This document shows, piece after piece, positions 8,719 to 19,454 of a DNA stretch of 45,713 nt; the stretch's first letter is position 1, and the number at the start of each line of letters is the position of its first letter. The notes beneath the pieces were generated by a model, which worked only from the letters and a program-made list of their open reading frames with translations, had not been told where the DNA came from and did no database searches. Origin of the DNA: an uncultured Prevotellaceae bacterium (GTDB lineage: Bacteria > Bacteroidota > Bacteroidia > Bacteroidales > Bacteroidaceae). The translations under genes were made by a program, and so were the position numbers. The DNA lies in assembly GCA_900318305.1 (NCBI GenBank), contig ONKB01000084.1, forward strand, positions 1-45,713, in the 5' to 3' direction.

Positions 8719-8771
8719 CACTCGCAAAAGTGAGCGGCTTTCCGAAAGGAGGTCAAAAACAGCTAAAAGGC

Positions 8772-8843
8772 GGTCTATTCGTCTATCGGTTAGGACAAGA
8801 GATTTTCATTCTCTAAAGGGCGGTTCGATTCCGCCATAGACTA
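8772..8843 (+). tRNA. tRNA-Glu (anticodon TTC)
   Basis: A 72-base cloverleaf can be folded by eye. The acceptor stem GGTCTAT/ATAGACT has one terminal G-T wobble. The D arm is GTCT/GGAC with loop ATCGGTTA. The anticodon stem AGAGA/TCTCT encloses loop TTTTCAT with anticodon TTC. The T arm is GGCGG/CCGCC with loop TTCGATT, and the discriminator is A. The CCA end is not encoded. It lies 23 bases upstream of rpsT and probably shares its transcript. Confidence 0.95.
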
Positions 8844-8866
8844 CAGGAAAAATATAAAAATAGAAA

Positions 8867-9121
8867 ATGGCAAATCACAAATCATGTCTTAAGAGAATTC
8901 GTCAGACGAAGACTCGTACAGAGCATAATAAATATTATGCTAAAACCATGCGCAACGCAGTTCGTAAACTCCGCGCAACTACAGATAAAGCCCAGGCAGA
9001 AGAGTTGCTGCCAAAGGTATCAAAAATGTTGGACAAACTCGCAAAGACCAATATCATTCATAAAAATAAGGCTGCTAACATCAAATCGAGTTTATCTTTA
9101 CAGATTAACAAAATGGCTTAA
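8867..9121 (+). CDS. rpsT: 30S ribosomal protein S20
   Basis: An 84-residue, highly basic protein of normal S20 length. It binds 16S rRNA early in small-subunit assembly. The start [17 protein letters not shown] and the C-terminal [17 protein letters not shown] region are characteristic. It follows tRNA-Glu by 23 bases and is closed by a hairpin terminator at 9156-9185. Confidence 0.97.
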   Translation: MANHKSCLKRIRQTKTRTEHNKYYAKTMRNAVRKLRATTDKAQAEELLPKVSKMLDKLAKTNIIHKNKAANIKSSLSLQINKMA

Positions 9122-9155
9122 TTCGAACATTTATTCGATTAAAGCAGACATATAT

Positions 9156-9185
9156 AGGTCGGGCATAAGTCCGACCTTGATTTTT
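9156..9185 (+). terminator. rho-independent terminator of rpsT
   Basis: A 7-bp stem AGGTCGG (9156-9162)/CCGACCT (9171-9177) with an 8-base loop is followed by TGATTTTT. It lies 34 bases after the rpsT stop. Confidence 0.75.
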
Positions 9186-9216
9186 AAAACAAGCCTATAC
9201 ATCATACCAAGAAAAA

Positions 9217-11073
9217 ATGGAAGAAGACATCACCGTCAAACAACTTAAAAACGTTGTTGTACTGTTCTCTGGAGATTCGGGGGACGGAATGCAGTTAGCC
9301 GGAAACATCTTTTCCGCCGTATGCGCCATTTTGGGTGACGACATTTGTACCTACCCGGATTATCCTGCAGAGATTCGCGCCCCGCAAGGAACTTTGGGAG
9401 GCGTTTCCGGATTCAAAATCCATGCAGGAAAGGATGTTATGACCCCTGGTGACCATTGCAATGTACTGGTTGCCATGAATCCCGCTGCTTTGAAGCGCAT
9501 GAAACATTGTCTGATGCCCAGTTCCGTCATCATCATCGACGTTGATACTTTCAACCCCACAGAACTCCAAAAAGCAGAGTTTGTCACGGACAACCCCTTT
9601 GAGGAACTGGACATCAAGAATGAAGTTATCGCAGCGCCCCTCTCAACTATGTGCCTGAACAGTCTGGAAAGCATGGAAGACATGCCAAACAAGAACAAGT
9701 TGAAATGTCGCAATATCATGGCCCTCGGCTTGGTTTGCTGGATGTTTGAGCGGCCTCTTGATCATGCAAAGAAAATGATACAGGAAAAATTTGCCTCCAA
9801 GCCCGACGTGGCAGAAGCAAATATCCGTGTATTGCAAGACGGTTACAATTACGGACACAATGTTCATGCATCCATCGCAGTACACTACAAGATAGAGCCA
9901 AAGACCCCCCAGAAAGGCACTTATACCGAAATAAACGGCAACAAGGCCCTCTCGTTCGGTTTAATCGCCGCTGCCGAGAAATCCCAACTTGAACTCTTTC
10001 TGGGTTCATACCCTATCACTCCTGCCACAGACATTCTTCACGAATTGGCAAAACACAAATCACTGGGAGTTAAGACCGTTCAATGCGAAGATGAGATTTC
10101 TGGATGCTGCATGGCCATCGGTGCTTCCTATGCCGGAGACCTGGCAGTAACATCAACCTCGGGACCTGGAATCTGCCTGAAAAGCGAAGCCATGAATCTG
10201 GCTATCATGGCAGAACTGCCATTAGTAGTAATTGACGTTCAACGCGGCGGTCCGTCAACGGGTCTTCCCACAAAAACCGAGCAAACCGACCTTTTACAGG
10301 CTTTGTTCGGGCGCAACGGCGAAAGTCCCATGCCTGTTGTCAGCGCCGTCACCCCGGCAAATTGTTTTGACACAGCATACATGGCATGCAAGATTGCCGT
10401 TGAGCACATGACACCAGTCATTGTTCTATCGGACGCCTTCATTGCCAATGGTTCTTCCATCTGGCGTATCCCTGACCTGAAAGACTATCCTTCCATCACG
10501 CCACATGACGTTACAGCCGACATGGCCGGGAAGTGGGCACCTTACCTCAGAGATCCTCAGACATTGACACGTTTCAGAGCAATCCCTGGCACAGAGAAAT
10601 TCTGCCATGTCATCGGCGGTCTGGAAAAAGACAGCGAAACTGGGAAAATCAGCTATGAGCCCCAGAACCATGAATCAATGGTTGAAAGCCGTCAGAAGAA
10701 AGTAGAGTTGATTGCCAAAGATTTGCCTGAACTCATCGTCAAAGGGGCACAAGACGCAGATACCCTTATCGTGGGCTGGGGTGGCACTTACGGTCATCTG
10801 CTCGAAGCATTGACTCTCCTGACAGAGAAAGGAGAAAAAGTGGCATTGGCACATTTCCAGTGGATCAATCCTCTCCCCACAAACACCGAGAAAGTTTTGC
10901 GCTCATATAAGAAAATCATTGTTGCAGAACTTAACAGCGGACAATTTGCCGCTTACCTGAGAATGAAATTCCAGAACCTGCCATACATGTACCAAATAAA
11001 TTGCATACAGGGGCAGCCTTTTACGGAAGACGATTTAACTGAACAAATAACCAAAATAATTAAAGAGAAATGA
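9217..11073 (+). CDS. korA: 2-oxoglutarate:ferredoxin oxidoreductase, alpha subunit (gamma-alpha fusion)
   Basis: This 618-residue subunit works with KorB to convert 2-oxoglutarate, CoA and oxidised ferredoxin to succinyl-CoA and CO2, or the reverse in reductive metabolism. Residues about 8-190 are the gamma-type domain (SGDSGDGMQLAGN, PAEIRAPQGTLGG). Residues about 240-470 are the pyrimidine-binding alpha domain (LGSYPITPATDIL, QCEDEISG, TSTSGPG, QRGGPSTGLPTKTEQ). About 510-610 is the transketolase C-like domain (IVGWGGTYG). A gamma-alpha fusion of about 600 residues is the usual anaerobe form. The stop overlaps the korB start (ATGA), so the subunits are translationally coupled. No convincing promoter was found in the 95 bases upstream. 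A 2-ketoisovalerate or similar 2-oxoacid specificity cannot be excluded. Confidence 0.9.
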   Translation: MEEDITVKQLKNVVVLFSGDSGDGMQLAGNIFSAVCAILGDDICTYPDYPAEIRAPQGTLGGVSGFKIHAGKDVMTPGDHCNVLVAMNPAALKRMKHCLMPSSVIIIDVDTFNPTELQKAEFVTDNPFEELDIKNEVIAAPLSTMCLNSLESMEDMPNKNKLKCRNIMALGLVCWMFERPLDHAKKMIQEKFASKPDVAEANIRVLQDGYNYGHNVHASIAVHYKIEPKTPQKGTYTEINGNKALSFGLIAAAEKSQLELFLGSYPITPATDILHELAKHKSLGVKTVQCEDEISGCCMAIGASYAGDLAVTSTSGPGICLKSEAMNLAIMAELPLVVIDVQRGGPSTGLPTKTEQTDLLQALFGRNGESPMPVVSAVTPANCFDTAYMACKIAVEHMTPVIVLSDAFIANGSSIWRIPDLKDYPSITPHDVTADMAGKWAPYLRDPQTLTRFRAIPGTEKFCHVIGGLEKDSETGKISYEPQNHESMVESRQKKVELIAKDLPELIVKGAQDADTLIVGWGGTYGHLLEALTLLTEKGEKVALAHFQWINPLPTNTEKVLRSYKKIIVAELNSGQFAAYLRMKFQNLPYMYQINCIQGQPFTEDDLTEQITKIIKEK

Positions 11074-12086
11074 TTGAAGAGACAAAATTAACTGCAGAGG
11101 ACTTCTCCAACGGTGTCAAAGGACGTTGGTGTGCTGGTTGTGGTGATTTCGGAATCCACAGTTCTCTTAAAAAAGCCATGGCAGAAATCGGAACGCCACC
11201 ATCAAAGACTGTTGTTATTTCAGGTATCGGTTGCAGTTCCCGCATGGCTTATCACCTTAACGGTTATTGCTTTCACACCATTCACGGTCGTCCCATAGCT
11301 ATCGCCTCAGGATGCAAGATAGCCAATCCGGAAATGAATGTCTGGACCATCTGCGGTGACGGCGACAGCATGGCTATTGGAGGAAACCATTTCATCCATG
11401 CCCTCAGACGTAATGTCAACATCAACATTGTCCTGCTCAACAACAGAATATACGGTTTGACCAAGGGGCAGTATTCCCCGACTTCTGAAAGAGGATTTGT
11501 CTCCAAGTCTTCTCCATACGGAACTGTAGAAGATCCCTTCCGTCCGTCAGAACTGATTATCGGCGCCAGCGGCGAATTCTTTGCTCGTTGCGTAGCCACT
11601 GATGGCCCTGGCTCAGTTTCAGCCCTCATAGCTGCTTCGAGGCACAAAGGAACAGCTGTCGTAGAGGTACTGACAAACTGTGTCACATTCAACAACGGCT
11701 CTTTCGACAGAATTTACTCCAAGGAAAACCGTGAGGACAATGCCCTCTATCTGGAACATGGCAAACCCATGCTCTTTGGCAAGAACAAGGAATATGGTAT
11801 CGTTCAACACGGTTTTGACCTTAAGGTAGTTGAAGTTGGAAAAGGCGGTTATACATTAAAAGACATCCTTGTGCACGATGCCCATTGCACAGACCGCACC
11901 CTGCACACCAAATTGTCTTCACTTGAAGGTCCTAACTTCCCTCTCGTCTTAGGCGTCATACGTGATGTTGCCATCCCCACATACGAGGAAGAAGTCGAGA
12001 ATCAAATCAAGGAAATCAGCTCCAAGAAAAAATACCACAACTTCGAGGAGTTAATCAAGACTCAAACCACTTGGACAATCGAGTAA
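11070..12086 (+). CDS. korB: 2-oxoglutarate:ferredoxin oxidoreductase, beta subunit
   Basis: A 338-residue thiamine-diphosphate-binding subunit, partner of KorA. The motifs RWCAGCGDFGIH near the N-terminus, GIGCSSR, and the diphosphate/Mg site CGDGDSMAIGG at about residue 92 followed by LLNNRIYGLTKGQYSPTS are diagnostic. No separate ferredoxin or delta subunit gene is adjacent. Its start overlaps the korA stop by four bases (ATGA) and a strong terminator follows 29 bases after its stop, so korAB is a closed two-gene unit. Confidence 0.92.
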   Translation: MIEETKLTAEDFSNGVKGRWCAGCGDFGIHSSLKKAMAEIGTPPSKTVVISGIGCSSRMAYHLNGYCFHTIHGRPIAIASGCKIANPEMNVWTICGDGDSMAIGGNHFIHALRRNVNINIVLLNNRIYGLTKGQYSPTSERGFVSKSSPYGTVEDPFRPSELIIGASGEFFARCVATDGPGSVSALIAASRHKGTAVVEVLTNCVTFNNGSFDRIYSKENREDNALYLEHGKPMLFGKNKEYGIVQHGFDLKVVEVGKGGYTLKDILVHDAHCTDRTLHTKLSSLEGPNFPLVLGVIRDVAIPTYEEEVENQIKEISSKKKYHNFEELIKTQTTWTIE

Positions 12087-12115
12087 GCAGACAGAATACT
12101 CTTTTTTAAATATCA

Positions 12116-12149
12116 CCTCCCAAGAAACCATACTCTTGGGAGGTTTTTT
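12116..12149 (+). terminator. rho-independent terminator of korAB
   Basis: A perfect 10-bp stem CCTCCCAAGA (12116-12125)/TCTTGGGAGG (12134-12143) with an 8-base loop is followed directly by six T (12144-12149). Confidence 0.93.
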
Positions 12150-14364
<2,215 letters not shown>

Positions 14365-14382
14365 AACATTTTCCCCAGAAGT

Positions 14383-14423
14383 AAACCCCGAAAGTCAGAA
14401 TAAAAACTTTCGGGGTTTATTAT
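14383..14423 (+). terminator. rho-independent terminator of gyrB
   Basis: A 13-bp perfect stem, AAACCCCGAAAGT (14383-14395) with ACTTTCGGGGTTT (14406-14418), with a 10-base loop and a following ATTAT. The A/T-ended stem can also serve as the U-tract of the transcript. Confidence 0.9.
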
Positions 14424-14731
14424 GTCCAAAAGAACTCTTTTTTTCTTAATGATTTCTGCCCGCTTAAACTGGACAAGAAAAAGACGAAGTACAAATAGCT
14501 GTACTCTTCTCAAGACGAGGGAAACTACAACTTGGTGAAGGACCTCGTCCCTTTCATCTGCTCCCCTGGATGGTTCTCCCTTATATCAATCGTATTCTCT
14601 ACAGAAGCACCAAAGAGTTTTAGCAGACAGTCATTAACAGGTGTCCTTCAAATCTCTTGAACTATAAGCAAGCTATCTGTCTCATTCCCGTTGCTATTCG
14701 GACCACACATAAGTTATTGTCTCCATAAAAC
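14424..14731. other. gene-free stretch between two terminators
   Basis: About 300 bases bounded by the gyrB terminator and the bidirectional hairpin at 14732. Six-frame reading gives only short frames interrupted by stops. One minus-strand stretch of about 40 codons could be a remnant but matches nothing I recognise. Confidence 0.4.
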
Positions 14732-14775
14732 AAATACAGGGGAAGACTTTCTAAGTCTTCCCCTGTATTTGTTTT
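14732..14775 (-). terminator. strong bidirectional hairpin terminator after the BspA-like gene
   Basis: An 18-bp perfect stem (14732-14749 with 14753-14770) closes a 3-base loop. The plus strand continues GTTTTT and the minus strand continues GTTTTATGG, so it can act in both directions. It lies 18 bases beyond the stop of the minus-strand surface-protein gene, its most likely client. Confidence 0.9.
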
Positions 14776-14788
14776 TAGCAACTCATCC

Positions 14789-17233
14789 TCAAGGCAGAAC
14801 AACCTTGCGACCGTTCTTGATAAAGATGCCATGTCTGGGGTTAATGATGCGACGTCCCTGCAGGTCATAGACCGCATCATTCTGGATATTCTTCTTGACA
14901 CCATTAATGCCAACAAGACCCGGTATGTTGATGTTAATCTTCTCAGGCACAGGCCAACTCAGTTGGTCATAAGGTATGCTGAGATATGCCCATGGATGAT
15001 CAAAATGGTCTCCTTCTGTTTCTATTGGAACGAAACTGTACTTAAACTGGGCTGAAGCATCCGGAACGAGTTTGTAGTTGTAATGGGTTTTGCTGTTTCT
15101 ATATTCAGTAGAAAATGCTACAGTATTGGCATACATACCACGAAGCAAATCTTTCTCTGAAGCAGGAGAGTAATCGCACTCATATTCATCCAGCGTGTAT
15201 TTTGCGCCCACTTTGCCCACCAGGACAAAGCCTGTATAGGCGGGAACTGAATCTACAGGAACCAGAGTTACAACTTGAGACCCATTATAATAATTGTCAA
15301 CAATATATGCCTTGACATCCTCAGAACCAGAGAAGTCCAGACCCATCCAGTGATAATAGGTTGTTATAGACTCTGTGAGTTCCATCTGCTGAGAGAATCT
15401 TACATACAATTCCTGTACATTGCCGTCAGTAACGACTGTTATTGTAGAATCATTGGTCATCTGGTTGATAATGTCAACACCGTTCAAAGTAATGGATTTG
15501 AGAACATAGCCTTTCGTCGGGATAATGGTGAAAGTGTAGCTCTTGCCAGCTGGCGCGAACACGGAGAAGCCGTCATCAGGTTCGTTTTCACCATTGATTT
15601 TGACGCTGCCATACCATTCGTGAGTCAAAGAGAAACGGTTGGCTGTCTTGCCGCTCTGATCCTTGATGGTGGAGAATGCACCCCAGCTAATGGAAGAGGC
15701 CGTGTTGCAGTATTTCTCCAACGTTCCAGTAGGCACAGTCAAAACAGCACCACTCGGCAATTCACGGAAAACATAGTCATTGTGGGGCTCCATAATATAA
15801 GAGGTCACCTCCATCAAAGCAGGACACATTGCGAGAGCACCAAATAATGCACCCTTGATCTTAATTCTCTCATCACCTTCGCCTTCATAGACATCAACCA
15901 GTGTACTGGGCAGAACAGCACTGGCCAGGTTCATGCAGCGTACAAAACAACCTTGACCCAGAATCTCCAGGCCTTCGTTCAGCGGAGCTGATGTAATGGC
16001 AGTACCGGCAAAGGCATATCCACCTATTTCTTTCAATGTTGAAGGGAAGTTGACGGTCTCCAAACCTGACCATTGGAATACTTCATTACCAATGGTCACA
16101 ATGCCTTCGGGCAGAGTGATGCTTTGAATTGACGATCCGTTGAAGCAGTTATCGCCCAAAGCAGTTACCTTATAGGTCTTGCTAGTGGAAGGATTGGTAA
16201 CCGTTGCAGGAATCACTACATTTGTCACATCATAATAGCCGTCTTCTGAGGCAATTACCATACAGGTCGTCTCGTTAGGTGCATAGTAACGAATGCCGTC
16301 TGCCACAAAGAATACCGGGTCAGGCTGACTTTCTTCCTTCATATATGTGAAGTCCCATGAAGACTCATTCTTATAGGCTGCCATCTTGCCGTCGGGCACA
16401 ATAAGCAGAGCATTCTGACGAGTCTCCCAATCAAAGCCGCAGTCTGTTGTAGGAGTAGCCATCTTTGCGGTGATGCGGAGATAGGGGCGCATAGGCGACT
16501 GGAAAGCGTTATACGAAATAGATTTGAGCGTACTAGGCAGTACCAGTTCCTGGCTGCCTGTACCCTGAAACGCACTCGAATTGAGTGTTTCAACGCCCTC
16601 GCTGATGGTTAGCGAAGTAACACCCGTACAACCTACGAAGCACCAGTTGGGCACAAGCTTAATGGTTGAGGGAATAGTGAGGGTGGCCAGCTTACTGCAC
16701 CATGCAAAGGCATATTCGCCAAGGGTAGTCAGTCCTTCAGGCAACGTGAGTTCTGTCAGCTGCGAACAAGATGCAAAGGCATATTCGCCCATTTTTGTCA
16801 CAGTTTTAGGCACAGTTATGCTAGTGAACCTTGACTCACGAAAAGCCTCTTTACCTATAGAATCCAATCCTTCCGGCAGAGTGATACTTTCGGCATAACT
16901 GCGGTAGAAAGCCTGGTCACCAATTTCCTTGATGGTAGCGGGAAGTTTATAACCTGTAAACATGCTGTTGTTCCGAAAGGTGTATGGTCTTATCGCCGTT
17001 ACCGTATAGGTAACACCCTCGTCAGAATTGGTTGCCGTAGAAGGAATGTCGGCGACTTCGGGATATGTTCCGGTATAATTCAAGTCATAGCCGGTTACCA
17101 TAACCTCTTTGGGCTGGACATTGGTAATTTCATACCAGAAGAGATCGTCCTTAAAGGAATCTCCTACATTTCCTGCCTGCATACTGGTAAACAGAATACA
17201 GGCTGTTGAAATTAAAACGTAAAATTTCTTCAT
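14789..17233 (-). CDS. BspA-like leucine-rich repeat surface/secreted protein
   Basis: An 814-residue protein with a signal peptide (MKKFYVLISTACILFTSMQAG). Residues about 60-500 contain two blocks of BspA/LRR_5 repeats with the pattern of IPSTV..I...AF and ITLPEGL..IG..AF, separated by a short non-repeat domain around residues 270-330. Residues about 540-620 have an InlB/big-repeat-like beta segment (YTFTIIPTKGYVLKSITLNG). The last 30 residues (AVYDLQGRRI, GIFIKNGRKVVLP) form the short C-terminal motif found on many Prevotella exported proteins and resembling a type 9-type sorting tail. BspA proteins bind fibronectin, fibrinogen or other bacteria in oral species; ligand here unknown. It is a single gene with its own -7 box and terminator. 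Confidence 0.9.
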   Translation of the reverse strand: MKKFYVLISTACILFTSMQAGNVGDSFKDDLFWYEITNVQPKEVMVTGYDLNYTGTYPEVADIPSTATNSDEGVTYTVTAIRPYTFRNNSMFTGYKLPATIKEIGDQAFYRSYAESITLPEGLDSIGKEAFRESRFTSITVPKTVTKMGEYAFASCSQLTELTLPEGLTTLGEYAFAWCSKLATLTIPSTIKLVPNWCFVGCTGVTSLTISEGVETLNSSAFQGTGSQELVLPSTLKSISYNAFQSPMRPYLRITAKMATPTTDCGFDWETRQNALLIVPDGKMAAYKNESSWDFTYMKEESQPDPVFFVADGIRYYAPNETTCMVIASEDGYYDVTNVVIPATVTNPSTSKTYKVTALGDNCFNGSSIQSITLPEGIVTIGNEVFQWSGLETVNFPSTLKEIGGYAFAGTAITSAPLNEGLEILGQGCFVRCMNLASAVLPSTLVDVYEGEGDERIKIKGALFGALAMCPALMEVTSYIMEPHNDYVFRELPSGAVLTVPTGTLEKYCNTASSISWGAFSTIKDQSGKTANRFSLTHEWYGSVKINGENEPDDGFSVFAPAGKSYTFTIIPTKGYVLKSITLNGVDIINQMTNDSTITVVTDGNVQELYVRFSQQMELTESITTYYHWMGLDFSGSEDVKAYIVDNYYNGSQVVTLVPVDSVPAYTGFVLVGKVGAKYTLDEYECDYSPASEKDLLRGMYANTVAFSTEYRNSKTHYNYKLVPDASAQFKYSFVPIETEGDHFDHPWAYLSIPYDQLSWPVPEKININIPGLVGINGVKKNIQNDAVYDLQGRRIINPRHGIFIKNGRKVVLP

Positions 17234-17268
17234 TACTTGTTATTTGGGGTTTATTACTATTTATAATA

Positions 17269-17276
17269 CAAAGTTA
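17269..17276 (-). promoter_or_regulatory. -7 box of BspA-like gene
   Basis: On the minus strand TAACTTTG (TAnnTTTG), 35 bases before the ATG at 17233. Confidence 0.6.
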
Positions 17277-17600
17277 CTATAGCAATAAAAAAGATGTTTC
17301 CCATTTTCACAATTATTCTTTGCAAATTCACAATTTGTTTGTTCTAAATTTACAGTTTTTGCCGATTTCATCACAGAAAACCCATATTTCTCAATGATTA
17401 TAGGTATTACTGAGTCTTTTCTTATCAAAGCTGCAAGTTATCGTTTCAATTAATGTTGCCATCTGGCACTTGGATGTATGCCGAATCACGATTCCGTGGC
17501 ATCAATCATCAGGCATTGTATATACAGTTTTAGATAGTACACTTCCTTCATATTAATATTTTTAAAGGAGAACTATGTTTTTACAATAAGCACTAAAATA
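17277..17600. other. divergent intergenic region without a gene
   Basis: AT-rich gap between two divergent genes. Apart from the flanking promoter boxes I see no RNA gene, repeat or plausible coding frame; the plus-strand frame beginning at 17206 runs antisense over the neighbour's signal peptide and is rejected. Confidence 0.5.
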
Positions 17601-17633
17601 TTTGGCATTCATATTCTCTTGGTGTTATCTTTG
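17601..17633 (+). promoter_or_regulatory. promoter of the glycosidase-like gene
   Basis: TTTG at 17601-17604 and TATCTTTG at 17626-17633 are separated by 21 bases, a full Bacteroidota -33/-7 pair. The -7 box ends 6 bases before the ATG at 17640, so the transcript leader must be very short or absent and the TTG at 17619 is excluded as start. Confidence 0.75.
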
Positions 17634-17639
17634 CAGAAA

Positions 17640-19454
17640 ATGAAAAAAATGACAAGAACGCCACTTCTATTTATCTTCCTTTCCATCCACATAGTCATTA
17701 ACGGGAAACTGGATGTCAATAGTGATTTCTGGGCAGCGACAGATGCCCTTGGCCGAAAACTCCACGAATATAACACCTCTGACAAGAACAAGACTGTTAT
17801 CATGTTTTATTGGACCTGGCACCAGCAATCTGATGCCACGGCGTCCAACTCCGAACCAAAGAGCATCAGTCAGATTCTTCACAAGCACCCCGAAGCCCTA
17901 ACAGACATGAATCATCCGGCATGGAGAGAAAAATCTCCTGGCAATTATTACTACTGGGAAGAACCACTTTTCGGGTATTACAGGACGACCGACAAGTGGG
18001 TACTACGCAAACATGCCGAAATGCTGGCCGATGCGAAAATTGATGCAGTCTTCTTTGACTGCACCAACGGGAGTTTTACATGGGATGAGAGTACAGATGC
18101 CCTACTTGAGACTTGGGACAAGGCACAGAAAGACGGCGTCAATGTGCCTAAGATAGGCTTTCTCCTGCCCTTCGGTGCAGTTTCTCATTCTCTTGTCTCT
18201 TTGCGTCATCTATACCAACGTCTATACAAGCCGGGAAAATACAGCAATCTTTGGTTTTATTGGAAAGACAAACCTTGCATCATGGCGTATCCAGACAATC
18301 TTACAGATTCTCAGGAAGACAAGGAAATACGTCATTTTTTCACTTTCCGTCCTGGCCAGCCCGACTATGTCAACGGCCCCTCAAAAAACAGGAATGACCA
18401 ATGGGGATGGCTGGAGAACTATCCCCAGCATGGCTATATCAACAACGGCAATGGAGATTGCGAACTTGTAACGGTAGGCATTGCCCAGAATGCCTGTCCT
18501 GAAACCAAGGGGCACTGCAGCGCATTCAACAAGCCAGGCGCCCATAGCCGTTCATACACTTATAAGAATGGTTTTGACAAGCGCAATGACAGCTATCTCT
18601 ATGGCGCGAATTTTGAAGAACAATGGAGTCGTGCCTATGAACTGAATCCTCAGGCTGTTTTTATTACAGGTTGGAACGAATGGACAGCGGGTATGTGGAC
18701 GAAAAAAGACGGATGGACCGGCGAGCCTTTCTCTTTTGTTGACGAGTTTGACTGGGACCGTAGCCGCGACATTGAACCTGTCAAGGCATGGGGGAACAAA
18801 GGCGATGTCTATTATCTGCAACTCATTGAGCATGTCAGGAAATTCAAAGGCACACAAAAACAGGCAAGACCTTCGGAACCGAAGAAAATACATCTCAAGA
18901 ACTTCAACGAATGGCATGACGTTAATCCCTTTTATGCCTCATACAGGGGTAACACCGCTCATCGCGATGAACTCGGCAAAAGCAACATACACTATATAGA
19001 CAACAGCGGAAGAAACGATATCACCGGAGGCAAGGTTGCCCGTGACAGAAAGTATATCTATTTCTTTGTTGAGACTGCACAGGACCTCACTCCCATATCT
19101 GATAAGAACTGGATGATGCTATTTATCGACACCGATCGCAACAAAGCCACAGGATGGGAAGGCTACGACTATGTTGTCAATTACACAGCACCATTAAAGG
19201 GCAATGCCTTCCTGCAACAGAACAATGGTAACAAATGGACATGGAGCAATGGCATTCCTATAGCATATTACTGCAAGGAAAACAAACTCGCCTTACGCAT
19301 TCCCCGAAAGATATTTGGCCGGCAAGGCAACAAACTGAATTTTGAATTCAAGTGGGTTGACAACATGCAAGACGAAGGCAACGTCATGGACTTTTATATC
19401 AGTGGCGATACAGCTCCAGGAGGCAGGTTCAACTTCGTTTTCCAGGAGCAATAG
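17640..19454 (+). CDS. secreted TIM-barrel glycosidase-like protein (GH71/99-like) with CBM9-like C-terminus
   Basis: 604 residues from ATG 17640 (ATG 17649 also possible); the promoter overlaps any earlier start. A hydrophobic N-terminus (MTRTPLLFIFLSIHIVI) acts as signal peptide. Residues about 30-400 look like an endo-acting alpha-glycosidase or mannosidase-type TIM barrel as seen in GH71/GH99: FYWTWH, an EEPLFGYY segment, MLADAKIDAVFFDCTNG, and ITGWNEWTAG with candidate acidic residues. Residues about 410-604 have the features of a CBM9-like beta-sandwich (YIYFFVETA, MMLFIDTDRNKATGWEGYDYVVN). I cannot assign a numbered family with certainty, and substrate is unknown. Its last 26 bases overlap the end of the convergent WYL regulator gene. 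Confidence 0.7.
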   Translation: MKKMTRTPLLFIFLSIHIVINGKLDVNSDFWAATDALGRKLHEYNTSDKNKTVIMFYWTWHQQSDATASNSEPKSISQILHKHPEALTDMNHPAWREKSPGNYYYWEEPLFGYYRTTDKWVLRKHAEMLADAKIDAVFFDCTNGSFTWDESTDALLETWDKAQKDGVNVPKIGFLLPFGAVSHSLVSLRHLYQRLYKPGKYSNLWFYWKDKPCIMAYPDNLTDSQEDKEIRHFFTFRPGQPDYVNGPSKNRNDQWGWLENYPQHGYINNGNGDCELVTVGIAQNACPETKGHCSAFNKPGAHSRSYTYKNGFDKRNDSYLYGANFEEQWSRAYELNPQAVFITGWNEWTAGMWTKKDGWTGEPFSFVDEFDWDRSRDIEPVKAWGNKGDVYYLQLIEHVRKFKGTQKQARPSEPKKIHLKNFNEWHDVNPFYASYRGNTAHRDELGKSNIHYIDNSGRNDITGGKVARDRKYIYFFVETAQDLTPISDKNWMMLFIDTDRNKATGWEGYDYVVNYTAPLKGNAFLQQNNGNKWTWSNGIPIAYYCKENKLALRIPRKIFGRQGNKLNFEFKWVDNMQDEGNVMDFYISGDTAPGGRFNFVFQEQ

